DNA of 35,138 nt from positions 1 through 35,138 of the forward strand of contig JAEOSY010000087.1 in the NCBI GenBank assembly GCA_016840125.1, read 5' to 3'. The notes beneath the pieces were generated by a model. It was not told the DNA's origin and searched no databases. It saw only the letters and a list, made by a program, of their open reading frames with translations. Of this stretch, positions 1 to 7,490 are shown in pieces. Made by a program: the position numbers and the translations under genes. The stretch is from Candidatus Helarchaeota archaeon. Its GTDB lineage: Archaea; Asgardarchaeota; Lokiarchaeia; Helarchaeales; HEL-GB-A. Every line of letters starts with the position of its first letter. Positions within the stretch are counted from its first letter, which is position 1.

Positions 1-765
1 AGCAATACTATATTGAAGAAGGATGCTGAAAAGTTAAACGAGATAGAAATTCAAAGAAGCAAAATAAAGGTTGGGAAAGGGCTTATTAGCCTTTTTAAGA
101 CAGTCGAGCAAATTGTGAATTATTATGTACACACAATTATCGCAATAACTACTAATAAGAAAGAGATACGGGCTGGAGATGTATTAGAAGTTAAAATTTT
201 AGTCAAGCGACCCGATAATTTAGAAATTCTGGAAAGTAAGTTAGTTTTTGATAGAATTTTTGATCTGGAGGAAGAAAAGCAAGTGGCAGAGGATAATAGA
301 ACAATTACTTTTAAAATACGTCCTCGAATTCAGGGTAAGTTAAAGATTGGACCGGTACCATTGAGTTGCAAAATAGATGGATTTCAATTTCCGCTGAAAA
401 TCCAGAAGACTTTAGAAGTTCTTCCAGGTAAGCCCAATCTGGCGATTGAGCCAGATTCCTCAGAAATTTCCACGACTATTGGTGAAATTGTTGCACTTTC
501 ATTAAATTTGAAGAATCAGGGCAAAGGTGAATGCATGAATCTAAGTCTTGAACTCACACTCCCAGAAGAACTCGAATTATCAGAAGGTAGTAAAGAGAAA
601 AAGTTACACTCACTGGGACCCAATGAGGAATTTTTATTTACCTTTCGGGTTATCGCTAATGAAAAGATAGAAACTCAATTATCCGCAACTTTAATTTATG
701 AAGATTTAGAGGGAAATAGGCATGAAATGACTATGAAGCCAATTCCCTTCATTGCAGGTATTTGA
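1..765 (+). CDS. C-terminal part of a beta-sandwich (CARDB/Ig-like) protein, 5' partial
   Basis: The frame is open from base 1, so the gene starts outside the window; the TTG at 13 is probably not the true start. About 250 residues are visible. There are two stretches of alternating hydrophobic strands, roughly residues 40-135 and 140-250. The second contains a pattern (IGEIVALSLNLKNQGKGEC, then a hydrophobic strand and a PEELEL turn) typical of CARDB/NEW3-like Ig folds used for adhesion or as spacers. No membrane segment or sorting signal is visible in this part. The upstream domain that would define function is missing. The fold assignment is inference from the strand pattern; the specific role is unknown. 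Confidence 0.6.
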   Translation, partial: SNTILKKDAEKLNEIEIQRSKIKVGKGLISLFKTVEQIVNYYVHTIIAITTNKKEIRAGDVLEVKILVKRPDNLEILESKLVFDRIFDLEEEKQVAEDNRTITFKIRPRIQGKLKIGPVPLSCKIDGFQFPLKIQKTLEVLPGKPNLAIEPDSSEISTTIGEIVALSLNLKNQGKGECMNLSLELTLPEELELSEGSKEKKLHSLGPNEEFLFTFRVIANEKIETQLSATLIYEDLEGNRHEMTMKPIPFIAGI

Positions 766-783
766 GATGCATTCAAAAACAGA

Positions 784-1086
784 TTAAATTTCGATCTGGT
801 CGGTATCTTTCTTTCTCCGCTTTTTCCCTGGTAACTCAGTATGGTTCGGGAGCTTTTTAGGAGGAAGATTTTCTAAGTTTAAACGAGTTGGGTTAACTGG
901 AAGATTGGGAATGCCAGAATTTCGTCTTAGCTGTTCCTGCCATTCTAGACGAGATTTTAAATAGGGATTTATATCAAATAAAGCGGCATTCATCAGCGTT
1001 GGGGGAGTTACTAAGGCGCTACGATGGCATACTTGACAGATCTGATTAATTACAATAGCACCGCAATATTTACAGACTCGTTCCAT
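784..1086 (-). CDS. Small zinc-ribbon protein with basic C-terminus
   Basis: About 100 residues. The N-terminus carries CxxC-x8-CxxC (CKYCGAIVINQICQVCH), a compact zinc ribbon. A proline-rich middle follows, then a basic tail (PGKKRRKKD). I chose the ATG at 1086 rather than the GTG at 1095, because an AAGGTGA Shine-Dalgarno site (1092-1098) lies five bases upstream of the ATG and overlaps the GTG. The gene converges on the preceding beta-sandwich gene with only 18 bases between them. Small zinc ribbons of this kind often bind nucleic acid or act as subunits of larger complexes, but nothing here fixes the role. Confidence 0.7.
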   Translation of the reverse strand: MERVCKYCGAIVINQICQVCHRSALVTPPTLMNAALFDINPYLKSRLEWQEQLRRNSGIPNLPVNPTRLNLENLPPKKLPNHTELPGKKRRKKDTDQIEI

Positions 1087-1091
1087 TTTTT

Positions 1092-1098
1092 TCACCTT
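1092..1098 (-). promoter_or_regulatory. Shine-Dalgarno site (AAGGTGA) deciding the zinc-ribbon start
   Basis: AAGGTGA read on the minus strand, five bases before the ATG at 1086. It matches the anti-SD core and rules out the upstream GTG, which lies inside it. Confidence 0.6.
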
Positions 1099-1222
1099 GC
1101 GTTACATAGACTTTCGAGGAATTTAAAAGTTTGCTCAGAGCTAATCATGCAATCTGTTTAAAAAATAAAATAAAGAAAAAATGTTTAGATGAATTAATTG
1201 AAATCTAAATTCTGAAGTATCC

Positions 1223-1399
1223 TTATCCGCCTAATTTTTTTTCCAAAATCTTCTCTATTTCTTCTTTACTTTTCGCGTCTGTACTTAATGCTCCGACTTT
1301 CGAAGCTTGTTCTTCACGTTTTTTATCTGCTACGTCCTTTGCGGCATCGATCATTTTCTTTATTTCTTCGGGACTTTTTTCTTCTTCACCCAATGTCAT
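1223..1399 (-). CDS. 58-residue charged helical protein
   Basis: A complete ATG-to-TAA frame of 58 codons. The product is rich in Lys and Glu (begins MTLGEEEKSPEEIKKMIDAA, ends EKILEKKLGG) and looks like two amphipathic helices. Coding character is plausible because the hydrophobic positions are regularly spaced and the frame fills an otherwise empty stretch. No clear Shine-Dalgarno site precedes the ATG, so the message may be leaderless. I do not recognise a family. It could also be a chance open frame in AT-rich DNA. Confidence 0.45.
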   Translation of the reverse strand: MTLGEEEKSPEEIKKMIDAAKDVADKKREEQASKVGALSTDAKSKEEIEKILEKKLGG

Positions 1400-1536
1400 C
1401 AAACTCGCACTTTTTTTTATGGAGTATTCAATCCAATTAATTACTTATTTCATTGGAGGTTACCATAAAAATGTATATGATGTTTTTAATAGATTTGGAT
1501 TTTTATCTGGAGTTGTATACTTAACTTTCCGATCTA

Positions 1537-1866
1537 TCAAATAGATAAAATTGGATAAATTCCCAAAATTTCATCACAATGACTTGCCTCTTGGATGATG
1601 GTGTCCTTGCATTTACGAAGTGCTCGCTCCATCATCGTCATCCGAGACCTTTCAGCGGGATCGGATCTCGCTACATTCTGAGTAGTAAGAAATACCTGAC
1701 CTATATTCAGTGTTGCTAGAATGTGGCGGTCAATAGAAAACCCACAATGTTTGCAGGTAAAAACCTTTCCTCTACATTTAGTTCTTCTACCACATTTTAA
1801 GCACTTTTGTGAGGTATATCGAGGGTTTACATATCTAACGGGATGCCCCGTCGTATTGACTTTCTA
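1537..1866 (-). pseudogene. tnpB: TnpB (IS200/IS605 OrfB) C-terminal remnant
   Basis: On the minus strand the translation runs VRYVNPRYTSQKCLKCGRR, then FTCKHCGFSIDRHILATLNI. This is the C-terminal zinc ribbon of TnpB: VNPxYTSQxCxxCG, then CxxCG, then a RuvC-III-like D-x-N-A-A-x-N-I segment, here DRHILATLNI. A TAG stop lies two codons upstream of the recognisable part, and no RuvC-I or RuvC-II region or bridge helix is found, so the gene is 5'-truncated. The frame continues about 50 residues past the zinc ribbon to a TGA at 1537. In the RuvC-III segment the usual Asn-Ala-Ala is changed to His-Ile-Leu, consistent with decay. No TnpA gene is visible. TnpB is an RNA-guided nuclease encoded by IS200/IS605 elements; this copy cannot be active. 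Confidence 0.85.
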
Positions 1867-1932
1867 TTCTACCCTCAGTTATAAATCATAGTATATAACA
1901 TAGCAGTTCATTATAAATCTGTCTGATCTAAA

Positions 1933-1955
1933 TGCGCAAATCGACTTTTTGCGCA
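1933..1955. repeat. 8-bp perfect inverted repeat (hairpin) beside the TnpB remnant
   Basis: TGCGCAAA (1933-1940) and TTTGCGCA (1948-1955) pair perfectly around a 7-base loop. It lies about 70 bases upstream of the truncated TnpB frame. IS200/IS605 elements carry subterminal hairpins recognised by TnpA, so this could be a left-end relic. It could also be an unrelated operator or terminator-like hairpin of the neighbouring gene. Confidence 0.5.
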
Positions 1956-2027
1956 AAATGCTTAATATAAAAATGAAGTAGCTTAGTTTAATTTTGTTGA
2001 AAATTGTTTATCTTCTTCTTTTTGAAG

Positions 2028-2399
2028 CTATAATGTTTCCCTTAAAAACAACTCACCACGATCACTATTTTCCGCCGTGTGCATTTTGACCGTTTTACCA
2101 TTGAGTTCTTTTAAGTCAAAATTGATCTTGGTTGCCATAAAAGCGGGGATTTCATATTCACGGGAGACAATGGCAAGATGAGAGCCAATACTTCCAGTCT
2201 GACAGATCACACCAGAAATTCTACCGAGGATAGGCGCAAGCATCGTAGTACCAGCTTGCTCAGCATAGCAGATTTTACCCTCAGCCGTTCCCTGAATCAG
2301 GGTAATAACATCCTGTACTCCATTGATCACGGTAAAAATACCTTCCACGTCATTTTTGTTAGAAACGCTCAAACCGTCTCCAATTAATTTGAAGCTCAT
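2028..2399 (-). CDS. Stand-alone PEP-utilising enzyme mobile (phosphohistidine) domain
   Basis: About 123 residues. The core GSIGSHLAIVSREYEIPAF is the swivelling-domain signature of PEP synthase, PPDK and rifampin phosphotransferase (GGxTSHxAIVARExGIPA); the His, about residue 74, is the phospho-carrier position and is retained. The ATP-grasp and PEP-binding domains of those enzymes are absent, so the protein could only pass or receive phosphate with partners, or has a binding role. The ATG at 2399 is preferred over the TTG at 2405, because the TTG overlaps an AGGTGAT Shine-Dalgarno site (2405-2411) that is well placed for the ATG. It is last in a same-strand run with a PH-like protein and an M42 peptidase. 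The family call is firm, the function open. Confidence 0.8.
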   Translation of the reverse strand: MSFKLIGDGLSVSNKNDVEGIFTVINGVQDVITLIQGTAEGKICYAEQAGTTMLAPILGRISGVICQTGSIGSHLAIVSREYEIPAFMATKINFDLKELNGKTVKMHTAENSDRGELFLRETL

Positions 2400-2404
2400 A
2401 GTCA

Positions 2405-2411
2405 ATCACCT
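2405..2411 (-). promoter_or_regulatory. Shine-Dalgarno site (AGGTGAT) for the phosphohistidine-domain gene
   Basis: AGGTGAT on the minus strand, five bases before the ATG at 2399. It decides that start over the overlapping TTG. Confidence 0.6.
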
Positions 2412-2463
2412 ACTAGATAAAGTATAAGATAATTCAAAATTGTATCGGGAAAAAAAGGGGAAA

Positions 2464-2922
2464 TTATTTAGTTATTTTTGATGCGATGAACGCTTTATAA
2501 TCACTTAGTCGTTTTAACCATTCTGCTTTATCTTCTTTTCCAATCCCTTTTTCTTTGCCTTGATGGGGCGCCATCATAAATTTGCCTCTTTTACCGATGT
2601 ACTTGCCCCCAAGGTAATCATGGGTTATGCGGAGGATAAATTTCGTCTTCTTGTCAATCAATTCATAAACGGCATCGAGAGGGATTACTTGCGTTTTTTT
2701 TCCACCAGCCATCTTCCAAACAGGTGTAAAAGCACCAGTCTTGGGTTTTCCGCGCATGTAAATATTTTTATCGGTCATTACGAAAAGTCCGCTTGATCTT
2801 TGTCCAAGTCCTTCGAAAATTCCAATGAATTTGAAAGCAATCGTTTCATCAGGTTGGATTAAAGCCTCAACCTCGGGCCAATATCGAGCCACGAGTTCAG
2901 AAAACCATGGATACTCACTCAT
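2464..2922 (-). CDS. PH-like/GRAM-like domain protein
   Basis: 152 residues, soluble. After an N-terminal helix, the sequence DETIAFKFIGIFEG, then GLFVMTDKNIYMRG (residues 45-58) and VIPLDAVYELIDKKT (79-93) follows the strand order of bacterial/archaeal PH-like domains: 'T(D)xxIY' on one strand, 'IPLxxV' on the next. A C-terminal helix (EDKAEWLKRLSDYKAFIASK) fits the end of such folds. A strong AAGGTGAT Shine-Dalgarno site precedes the ATG. The gene lies between the M42 peptidase and the phosphohistidine domain on the same strand, 58-91 bases from each. PH-like domains usually bind lipids or proteins; no ligand can be inferred here. Confidence 0.5.
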   Translation of the reverse strand: MSEYPWFSELVARYWPEVEALIQPDETIAFKFIGIFEGLGQRSSGLFVMTDKNIYMRGKPKTGAFTPVWKMAGGKKTQVIPLDAVYELIDKKTKFILRITHDYLGGKYIGKRGKFMMAPHQGKEKGIGKEDKAEWLKRLSDYKAFIASKITK

Positions 2923-3013
2923 TATATCACCTTGATTTTTTCATCATTCCCAAAAATTACTTACTTTAACTCTATTCAACTAGGGAGTATAAAATGTTTT
3001 TCTTCTGTTTATT

Positions 3014-4096
3014 TTAGATTTCAGTGAAACTTTTAACTAGGGTGGAGTCTAAGTGCTTGATAAGCTCGATGACGAGTTTAATGGCGGCTTCAAAATCGCT
3101 AATAGCGAAAATGCTATTTGCGGAATGGATATGCCGGGTGGGAACTCCAAGGACAATCGAGGGGACGCCTCGTCTCGACAGGTGGATAGATCCCCCATCA
3201 GTCCCACCAGTTGCGGTAATGGAAAGTTGATATTGGATTTTGGCTTCTTCGGCGGTCTGTATCACAAAATCTTTTAATTTTGGGTTCGGGATCATAGATC
3301 TATCATATGTATATATCGCGACACCGTCACCCATCCTTGAGGGAGCAGGTCCTGCCTTCGAGCCGGGTACATCAGCACCCGAAATACTTGTCTCACAAAT
3401 AATCGCAACATCAGGATTAGAGACATGTGCCATGGTCCGCGCGCCACGGGCCCCGACTTCTTCCATTGTTGTAGCAGCGCCAATCAAAGTATTAGGATGA
3501 GTGATTTTCGCCTCTTTCAACTTTTTACAAGCATATGCAGCAACACAAACCCCGACCCGATCATCAAAGGCTTTACCCATCGCGATAGTATCGTTATGCA
3601 AAAAAGTACATTCACTTACTGGAAGGATGGGATCGCCAATCTTGATACCAAGTTTTTGTGCTTCGTCCTTTGTTTTGCAACCAACATCAATAAACATGTC
3701 CTTCATCATCACGACTTTTTTACGTTCTTCCTGTGTTATAAGATGAGGAGGTTTGGCGGCGATTACACCCAAAATATCTCCCTTGCTCGTTCGAATTTGG
3801 ACGCGCTGTCCGAGGAGAGTTTGGTCGAACCACCCACCCAAATTTACGAATTGCACATAGGCTTCTGTAAAGCCAGTTGCGATGAAACCAATCTCATCAA
3901 TATGACCTGGGATGGCAATGCGGGGGGTCTCAGCATCCCCTTTTAACGTATATAACAATGATCCAAGTTTATCCATCTCTATTTCATCAGCAAAACTAAC
4001 GAAATCCTTTAAAAGCCCTAGGGGTTCCCGTTCGAATCCAGAGGGCCCAAAAGACTCACTTAATTGTTTAAAAAATATGAGTTCTGATTTTTTCAT
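3014..4096 (-). CDS. M42 family aminopeptidase (TET/glutamyl aminopeptidase type)
   Basis: 360 residues, the usual family length. M42 enzymes are cobalt/zinc peptidases that form dodecameric tetrahedral particles and trim peptides in the cytoplasm. The metal and catalytic motifs are in order: GHIDEIGF with His65, AFDDRVGV with the bridging Asp179, MEEVGARGA with Glu212 (general base) and Glu213, and RHIHSA with His324. One ligand position that is Asp in the characterised enzymes appears here as Glu235 (CETSISGADVPG). The ATG has no clear Shine-Dalgarno site. It heads a minus-strand run with the PH-like and phosphohistidine genes. Substrate preference cannot be read from the sequence. Confidence 0.9.
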   Translation of the reverse strand: MKKSELIFFKQLSESFGPSGFEREPLGLLKDFVSFADEIEMDKLGSLLYTLKGDAETPRIAIPGHIDEIGFIATGFTEAYVQFVNLGGWFDQTLLGQRVQIRTSKGDILGVIAAKPPHLITQEERKKVVMMKDMFIDVGCKTKDEAQKLGIKIGDPILPVSECTFLHNDTIAMGKAFDDRVGVCVAAYACKKLKEAKITHPNTLIGAATTMEEVGARGARTMAHVSNPDVAIICETSISGADVPGSKAGPAPSRMGDGVAIYTYDRSMIPNPKLKDFVIQTAEEAKIQYQLSITATGGTDGGSIHLSRRGVPSIVLGVPTRHIHSANSIFAISDFEAAIKLVIELIKHLDSTLVKSFTEI

Positions 4097-4230
4097 GAAT
4101 TAAAAATAACAGCTGGCATTAAAAAATTTTTATAACTAAATTGAATAATGTTAGAATATTAGAATATCTTCAGATAGCTAAAGAAAATGAGGATTGTTTT
4201 AAAGAAAAACACTAAGGTTTAGGTGAGTAA

Positions 4231-4845
4231 ATGAGTTCGGCTCCAAAATTTGTATTTGAATGCTTAGAAGGTAGTTGTCCTGATAGGAAATGCTGCAATA
4301 GATCCCCGGTTATGATCTATTTTGAAGATGTAAAACGCTGGATTACGGATCAGAGTATCAATACAGTCTATCCTAATATAGAATTCACGATGACAGGTGG
4401 ATTTCCTATGATGGTATTAAGGAAGTATCCGAATGAAACATTATGTGCGATGTTCAACAAGGAGACCAATACCTGCAATATTTATTATAGTAAACCATTA
4501 AACTGTGCGACCTATCCCCTTGGTTTTAATGGCAACAACTTCTATATGATGAATAAAGAGTGTTCAGGGATTGGGAAGGGATCCATGACGAAAGAAGCTC
4601 TGAAAGAAATGCGAAAACAAGCCAAATTAGATTTCGAGTGTAGAACGCGTACCAGTTCAACCCTTCCTATGTTGCAGATGCTATTTTTACAATTCTTTCA
4701 AAAGCAATCCCAAGCAGCTATGGAAAGTATGAGTGAAGAAGATCGGAAAAAGCTTGTAGATGAAATGCTCAAAAAAGAGATAAAGGAGAAAGAATCTGCT
4801 CAGGAAGAAAAAACACCGCCGCCCGAATCGGAAAAATCAGATTAA
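4231..4845 (+). CDS. YkgJ-family cysteine-cluster protein
   Basis: 204 residues. Cysteines are at 11, 16, 21, 22, 72, 82, 92 and 111, with the diagnostic LNCATYPLGF segment and an N-terminal cluster. This is the pattern of the YkgJ (zinc/iron-chelating) family, whose cysteines are thought to hold a metal or Fe-S centre. The C-terminal 40 residues are a charged, likely helical or disordered tail (KKEIKEKESAQEEKTPPPES). A GGTGAG Shine-Dalgarno site sits three bases before the ATG. The stop overlaps the Shine-Dalgarno site of the next gene, so the two are probably translationally coupled. Biochemical function of the family is unknown. Confidence 0.8.
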   Translation: MSSAPKFVFECLEGSCPDRKCCNRSPVMIYFEDVKRWITDQSINTVYPNIEFTMTGGFPMMVLRKYPNETLCAMFNKETNTCNIYYSKPLNCATYPLGFNGNNFYMMNKECSGIGKGSMTKEALKEMRKQAKLDFECRTRTSSTLPMLQMLFLQFFQKQSQAAMESMSEEDRKKLVDEMLKKEIKEKESAQEEKTPPPESEKSD

Positions 4846-4854
4846 GGAATGTCG

Positions 4855-5487
4855 ATGAGAAAGGACATTTTTTTTCTATCTGATGGATTAAAATTGGAGG
4901 GGGTTTTGTACTCTCCAAAAAAAGTTCCAGAGAAACCTCTTCCTGCAGCGATTGTAGTACACCCACATCCCCAATTTGGCGGAAGTATGTATAATAACGT
5001 GGTCGATGCAGTTTGTGAAGAGCTTGAGAATTCTATGTTCGCTCTAAAATTTAATTGCCGAGGGGTTGGAAGATCGGAAGGAACTCATAGTGGGGGAAAG
5101 GAGGAGGGAAAAGATGTATTATCCGCTATTGAATATTTAAAAGAGAATGTATCTATCGATCGAAAACGAATCATTTTTATTGGCTACTCCTGGGGAACCT
5201 ATGTAGGCTTACCTGTTACGAACCAAAATCCTGATATAAAATTACTAGTGGCACTCAGTTGCCCAGTAGGACTTTGGAACTATGGGTATCTTAAAAAATC
5301 AGAGAAACCCAAACTATTAATTGTAGGATCCTATGATCAGTTTGCGCCAAAAGAAAAAATCGAACGTTTATTTAAGCATCTTTTGGATCCGAAAGAACTC
5401 TTCATTCTTGAAACGGACCACTTTTACATGGGGCAAGAACGGACTATGGCAACTAAGGTCTCTGATTTCTTAGAAAGGTTTTTATGA
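4855..5487 (+). CDS. Alpha/beta-hydrolase (dienelactone hydrolase/acyl-peptidase-like)
   Basis: About 210 residues, a small alpha/beta-hydrolase without a lid. Counted from the ATG at 4849, the triad is Ser114 in GYSWGT, Asp163 in GSYDQFAP and His191 in ETDHFYMG. FNCRGVGRSEGTHSGG (about 68-83) is the oxyanion/strand-4 region seen in the COG2945-type hydrolases, which prefer small esters or acyl groups. I prefer the ATG at 4855: AAGGA at 4844-4848, overlapping the TAA of the YkgJ gene, lies six bases before it, whereas the ATG at 4849 directly abuts it. Cytoplasmic, no signal peptide. The substrate is unknown. Confidence 0.85.
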   Translation: MRKDIFFLSDGLKLEGVLYSPKKVPEKPLPAAIVVHPHPQFGGSMYNNVVDAVCEELENSMFALKFNCRGVGRSEGTHSGGKEEGKDVLSAIEYLKENVSIDRKRIIFIGYSWGTYVGLPVTNQNPDIKLLVALSCPVGLWNYGYLKKSEKPKLLIVGSYDQFAPKEKIERLFKHLLDPKELFILETDHFYMGQERTMATKVSDFLERFL

Positions 5488-5556
5488 GTTTACCGTAAGT
5501 AAAATTAAGTCTGTATTTAATAAAGTTTAAAAAAGAGAACTAACTTATAGAAACCT

Positions 5557-5561
5557 GAGGT
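5557..5561 (+). promoter_or_regulatory. Shine-Dalgarno site (GAGGT) supporting a GTG start
   Basis: GAGGT eight bases before the GTG at 5570. No in-frame ATG is available nearby, so this site decides the start. Confidence 0.5.
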
Positions 5562-5569
5562 AACATAGA

Positions 5570-6529
5570 GTGAAAGGCGTTCTGATCGTAAAATTTGATG
5601 AGGAACGCGGTTACGTTCCGATCGCAGTCTTCCCATCCAATCTCAGAAAGCGTAGATACACAAATTTGTATAAAGAAGTAGCAAGAAATGCGATTGGTTT
5701 TGGAACCCAAGTGGAATATCAAGCGTTTAGCCTTTCAGAGACCGATGGGTCGCCAGAAATCCATTGTTTAGCTAAAAGGTTTTCTATCTCAGTTACTGAA
5801 GCGAGAGGTGGAGCTACTTTATATGCTCTAGTGGTATTTTCAGGGGAAAGTGAAGATTTTGATAAGGGAATCTTAGGAGAATCTGCAGAACAATTAGTTT
5901 CAAACTGGCATGGTCGTTCGGATGTTATTAAAAAGCTCTACAATTCCAGTTTTAAGCCTCAAGAAGTCTTCGATTCACCAATTCCGGAGTCGGTATCGTC
6001 TAGTTCAACTGACAGTCGCCCAGCGTTACCAGGAGAATTGTTTATTGAAGCAGAGGGGTTTTTTGCAGAAGGTTTTACTATCACCCGAAATTTATTAATG
6101 CTACTATCAATTTTAGTGGTGTTTTGGGTTGGTTTTTCACATTATGAATTTTTTTCTTTTTGGTTTATGTTTGTACTGGGTGTATTTACGTTCTCCATAA
6201 TTTCTAAAAAGGATAAAACCCTGAAAATCACTAATATTTTTCTTTTCAGTTTAATTGTCCTGATTTTTGTGACTCTTACGTACAAACTGCTTGGAGGAGA
6301 TGTAACCCTCATTTGGTTTTTTGGGAATTTTCCTGAGGGAACGTTTATCAGACCAGATTTAGCGGTTTTAAGTTTTTTAAGTGGTATTTTGGTCTGTATT
6401 GGACTCGATCGAGGAATTGCAGTTGATAAAGGAAGTTTCATAATAGGGATTGGGGGCACATTTTTCTTGATCCTTTATTTTTTCACACCACTCTTTGAGA
6501 TTTTATGGGCTTTTTTTAAGGGGATTTAA
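5570..6529 (+). CDS. Longin-like domain fused to a five-pass membrane domain
   Basis: 319 residues from a GTG supported by GAGGT (5557-5561) eight bases upstream. Residues 1-130 are soluble: MKGVLIVKFDEERGYVPIAVF, a central strand region, ATLYALVVFSGE and a C-terminal helix (ESAEQLVSNW). This strand-helix order is like longin or roadblock-type domains that abound in Asgard archaea and bind small GTPases. After a Ser/Pro linker (about 135-155) come five hydrophobic segments at about 173-190, 193-212, 222-239, 263-279 and 288-307. The N-terminus would be cytoplasmic. No catalytic motif is visible in the membrane part. The longin assignment is inference from pattern and context; the membrane segments are clear. 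Confidence 0.55.
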   Translation: MKGVLIVKFDEERGYVPIAVFPSNLRKRRYTNLYKEVARNAIGFGTQVEYQAFSLSETDGSPEIHCLAKRFSISVTEARGGATLYALVVFSGESEDFDKGILGESAEQLVSNWHGRSDVIKKLYNSSFKPQEVFDSPIPESVSSSSTDSRPALPGELFIEAEGFFAEGFTITRNLLMLLSILVVFWVGFSHYEFFSFWFMFVLGVFTFSIISKKDKTLKITNIFLFSLIVLIFVTLTYKLLGGDVTLIWFFGNFPEGTFIRPDLAVLSFLSGILVCIGLDRGIAVDKGSFIIGIGGTFFLILYFFTPLFEILWAFFKGI

Positions 6530-6622
6530 TACGAATTAACCTCTTGGGTGTGAGACACGAAAAATTCCGATATTTACAAAGAAAAAGAGAACATAAATAG
6601 TCTAGATATCGAGTTGAAATAA

Positions 6623-7387
6623 TCAACCGATGTAGGGTTGGGGTTTTTGCTGGTCATCACGCCTCTTTTGCATCATTTCGAGAAATTCTGATGTCATTGA
6701 TTCAATCTCTTCTATACGCTGATCTAACAGAGCTTCATCTACCTTGAGTTTAAATAAGGCATTCAATACTTTGACTAATTCCTTACTTGCGGCGGGATCT
6801 ATCTGAAGTAATGGCATCGCGTCCGCGAGAATGCAGACACCTGGGATATCGTAATGGATGGCGGACCATGCAGGTATGATTCCGTTGGCTCCACTAATAT
6901 ATCCACCCTTCAAAATGACAGTGGATTTTGTTTGAGAATCGAGAAAGAAGTCAATCCATTTTTTCTGAGTGGAGGAAACGTACACATTCCTTTTGGTGTT
7001 CATTTGTTCAGGCACAAATGCGCCGAGGCTTACAATGAGGTGAGCTGAGAACTTCTTACACAGTTTACAAATAAAATCAGATAGTGAATAAATTCCTAGT
7101 GAAGAAGTGGGTTGGTAATCTCCGGTCATGATAATTAGGTCATTTTCATATGAGTCCGGAAGTTTTTTAGTGTAGAGCACAATTTTAGGCATTTTAATTT
7201 GGGCTTTATTAATGATGACGTGAGGGGGGAAATCATGGTAGTAGATTTCACCATAGAGATCGCATTTCAGACTGTTAATAACACTGAGAGCGGCTAATTT
7301 CCCCACTAATGCGATACCCGGCATTCCGATTAAGACGAGGGGTTTCCGCAACTCAGGAGTGTCTGTAAGTTCTTTCAATTTCAGCAT
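6623..7387 (-). CDS. PAC2 family protein (proteasome assembly chaperone 2-like)
   Basis: About 254 residues. The N-terminal LVLIGMPGIALVGKLAA and the later IIMTGDYQPTSSLGIY and GGYISGANGIIPAW segments are the conserved blocks of the archaeal PAC2 family (COG1938/COG2047). Eukaryotic members help assemble the 20S proteasome; the archaeal members are thought to bind proteasome-type rings, though their role is less settled. The C-terminus ends in a helical, charged stretch. The ATG at 7387 is a more likely start than the TTG at 7393. It is last in a minus-strand series of four genes beginning with the Rag-like GTPase. Confidence 0.85.
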   Translation of the reverse strand: MLKLKELTDTPELRKPLVLIGMPGIALVGKLAALSVINSLKCDLYGEIYYHDFPPHVIINKAQIKMPKIVLYTKKLPDSYENDLIIMTGDYQPTSSLGIYSLSDFICKLCKKFSAHLIVSLGAFVPEQMNTKRNVYVSSTQKKWIDFFLDSQTKSTVILKGGYISGANGIIPAWSAIHYDIPGVCILADAMPLLQIDPAASKELVKVLNALFKLKVDEALLDQRIEEIESMTSEFLEMMQKRRDDQQKPQPYIG

Positions 7388-7490
7388 TTTCAATCGACTC
7401 TCAATGTAAGCTTTTGAAAGGAGCTATTTAAAGATTTGCAAAATCAATTATTCAAATAGAGGGTAAATTTGAAGGAAGGGATTGGAAAAA

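Noticed and set aside
3425..3946. 173-residue plus-strand frame opposite the M42 peptidase
   Set aside because: It lies wholly within a well-supported gene on the other strand and shows no family motif.
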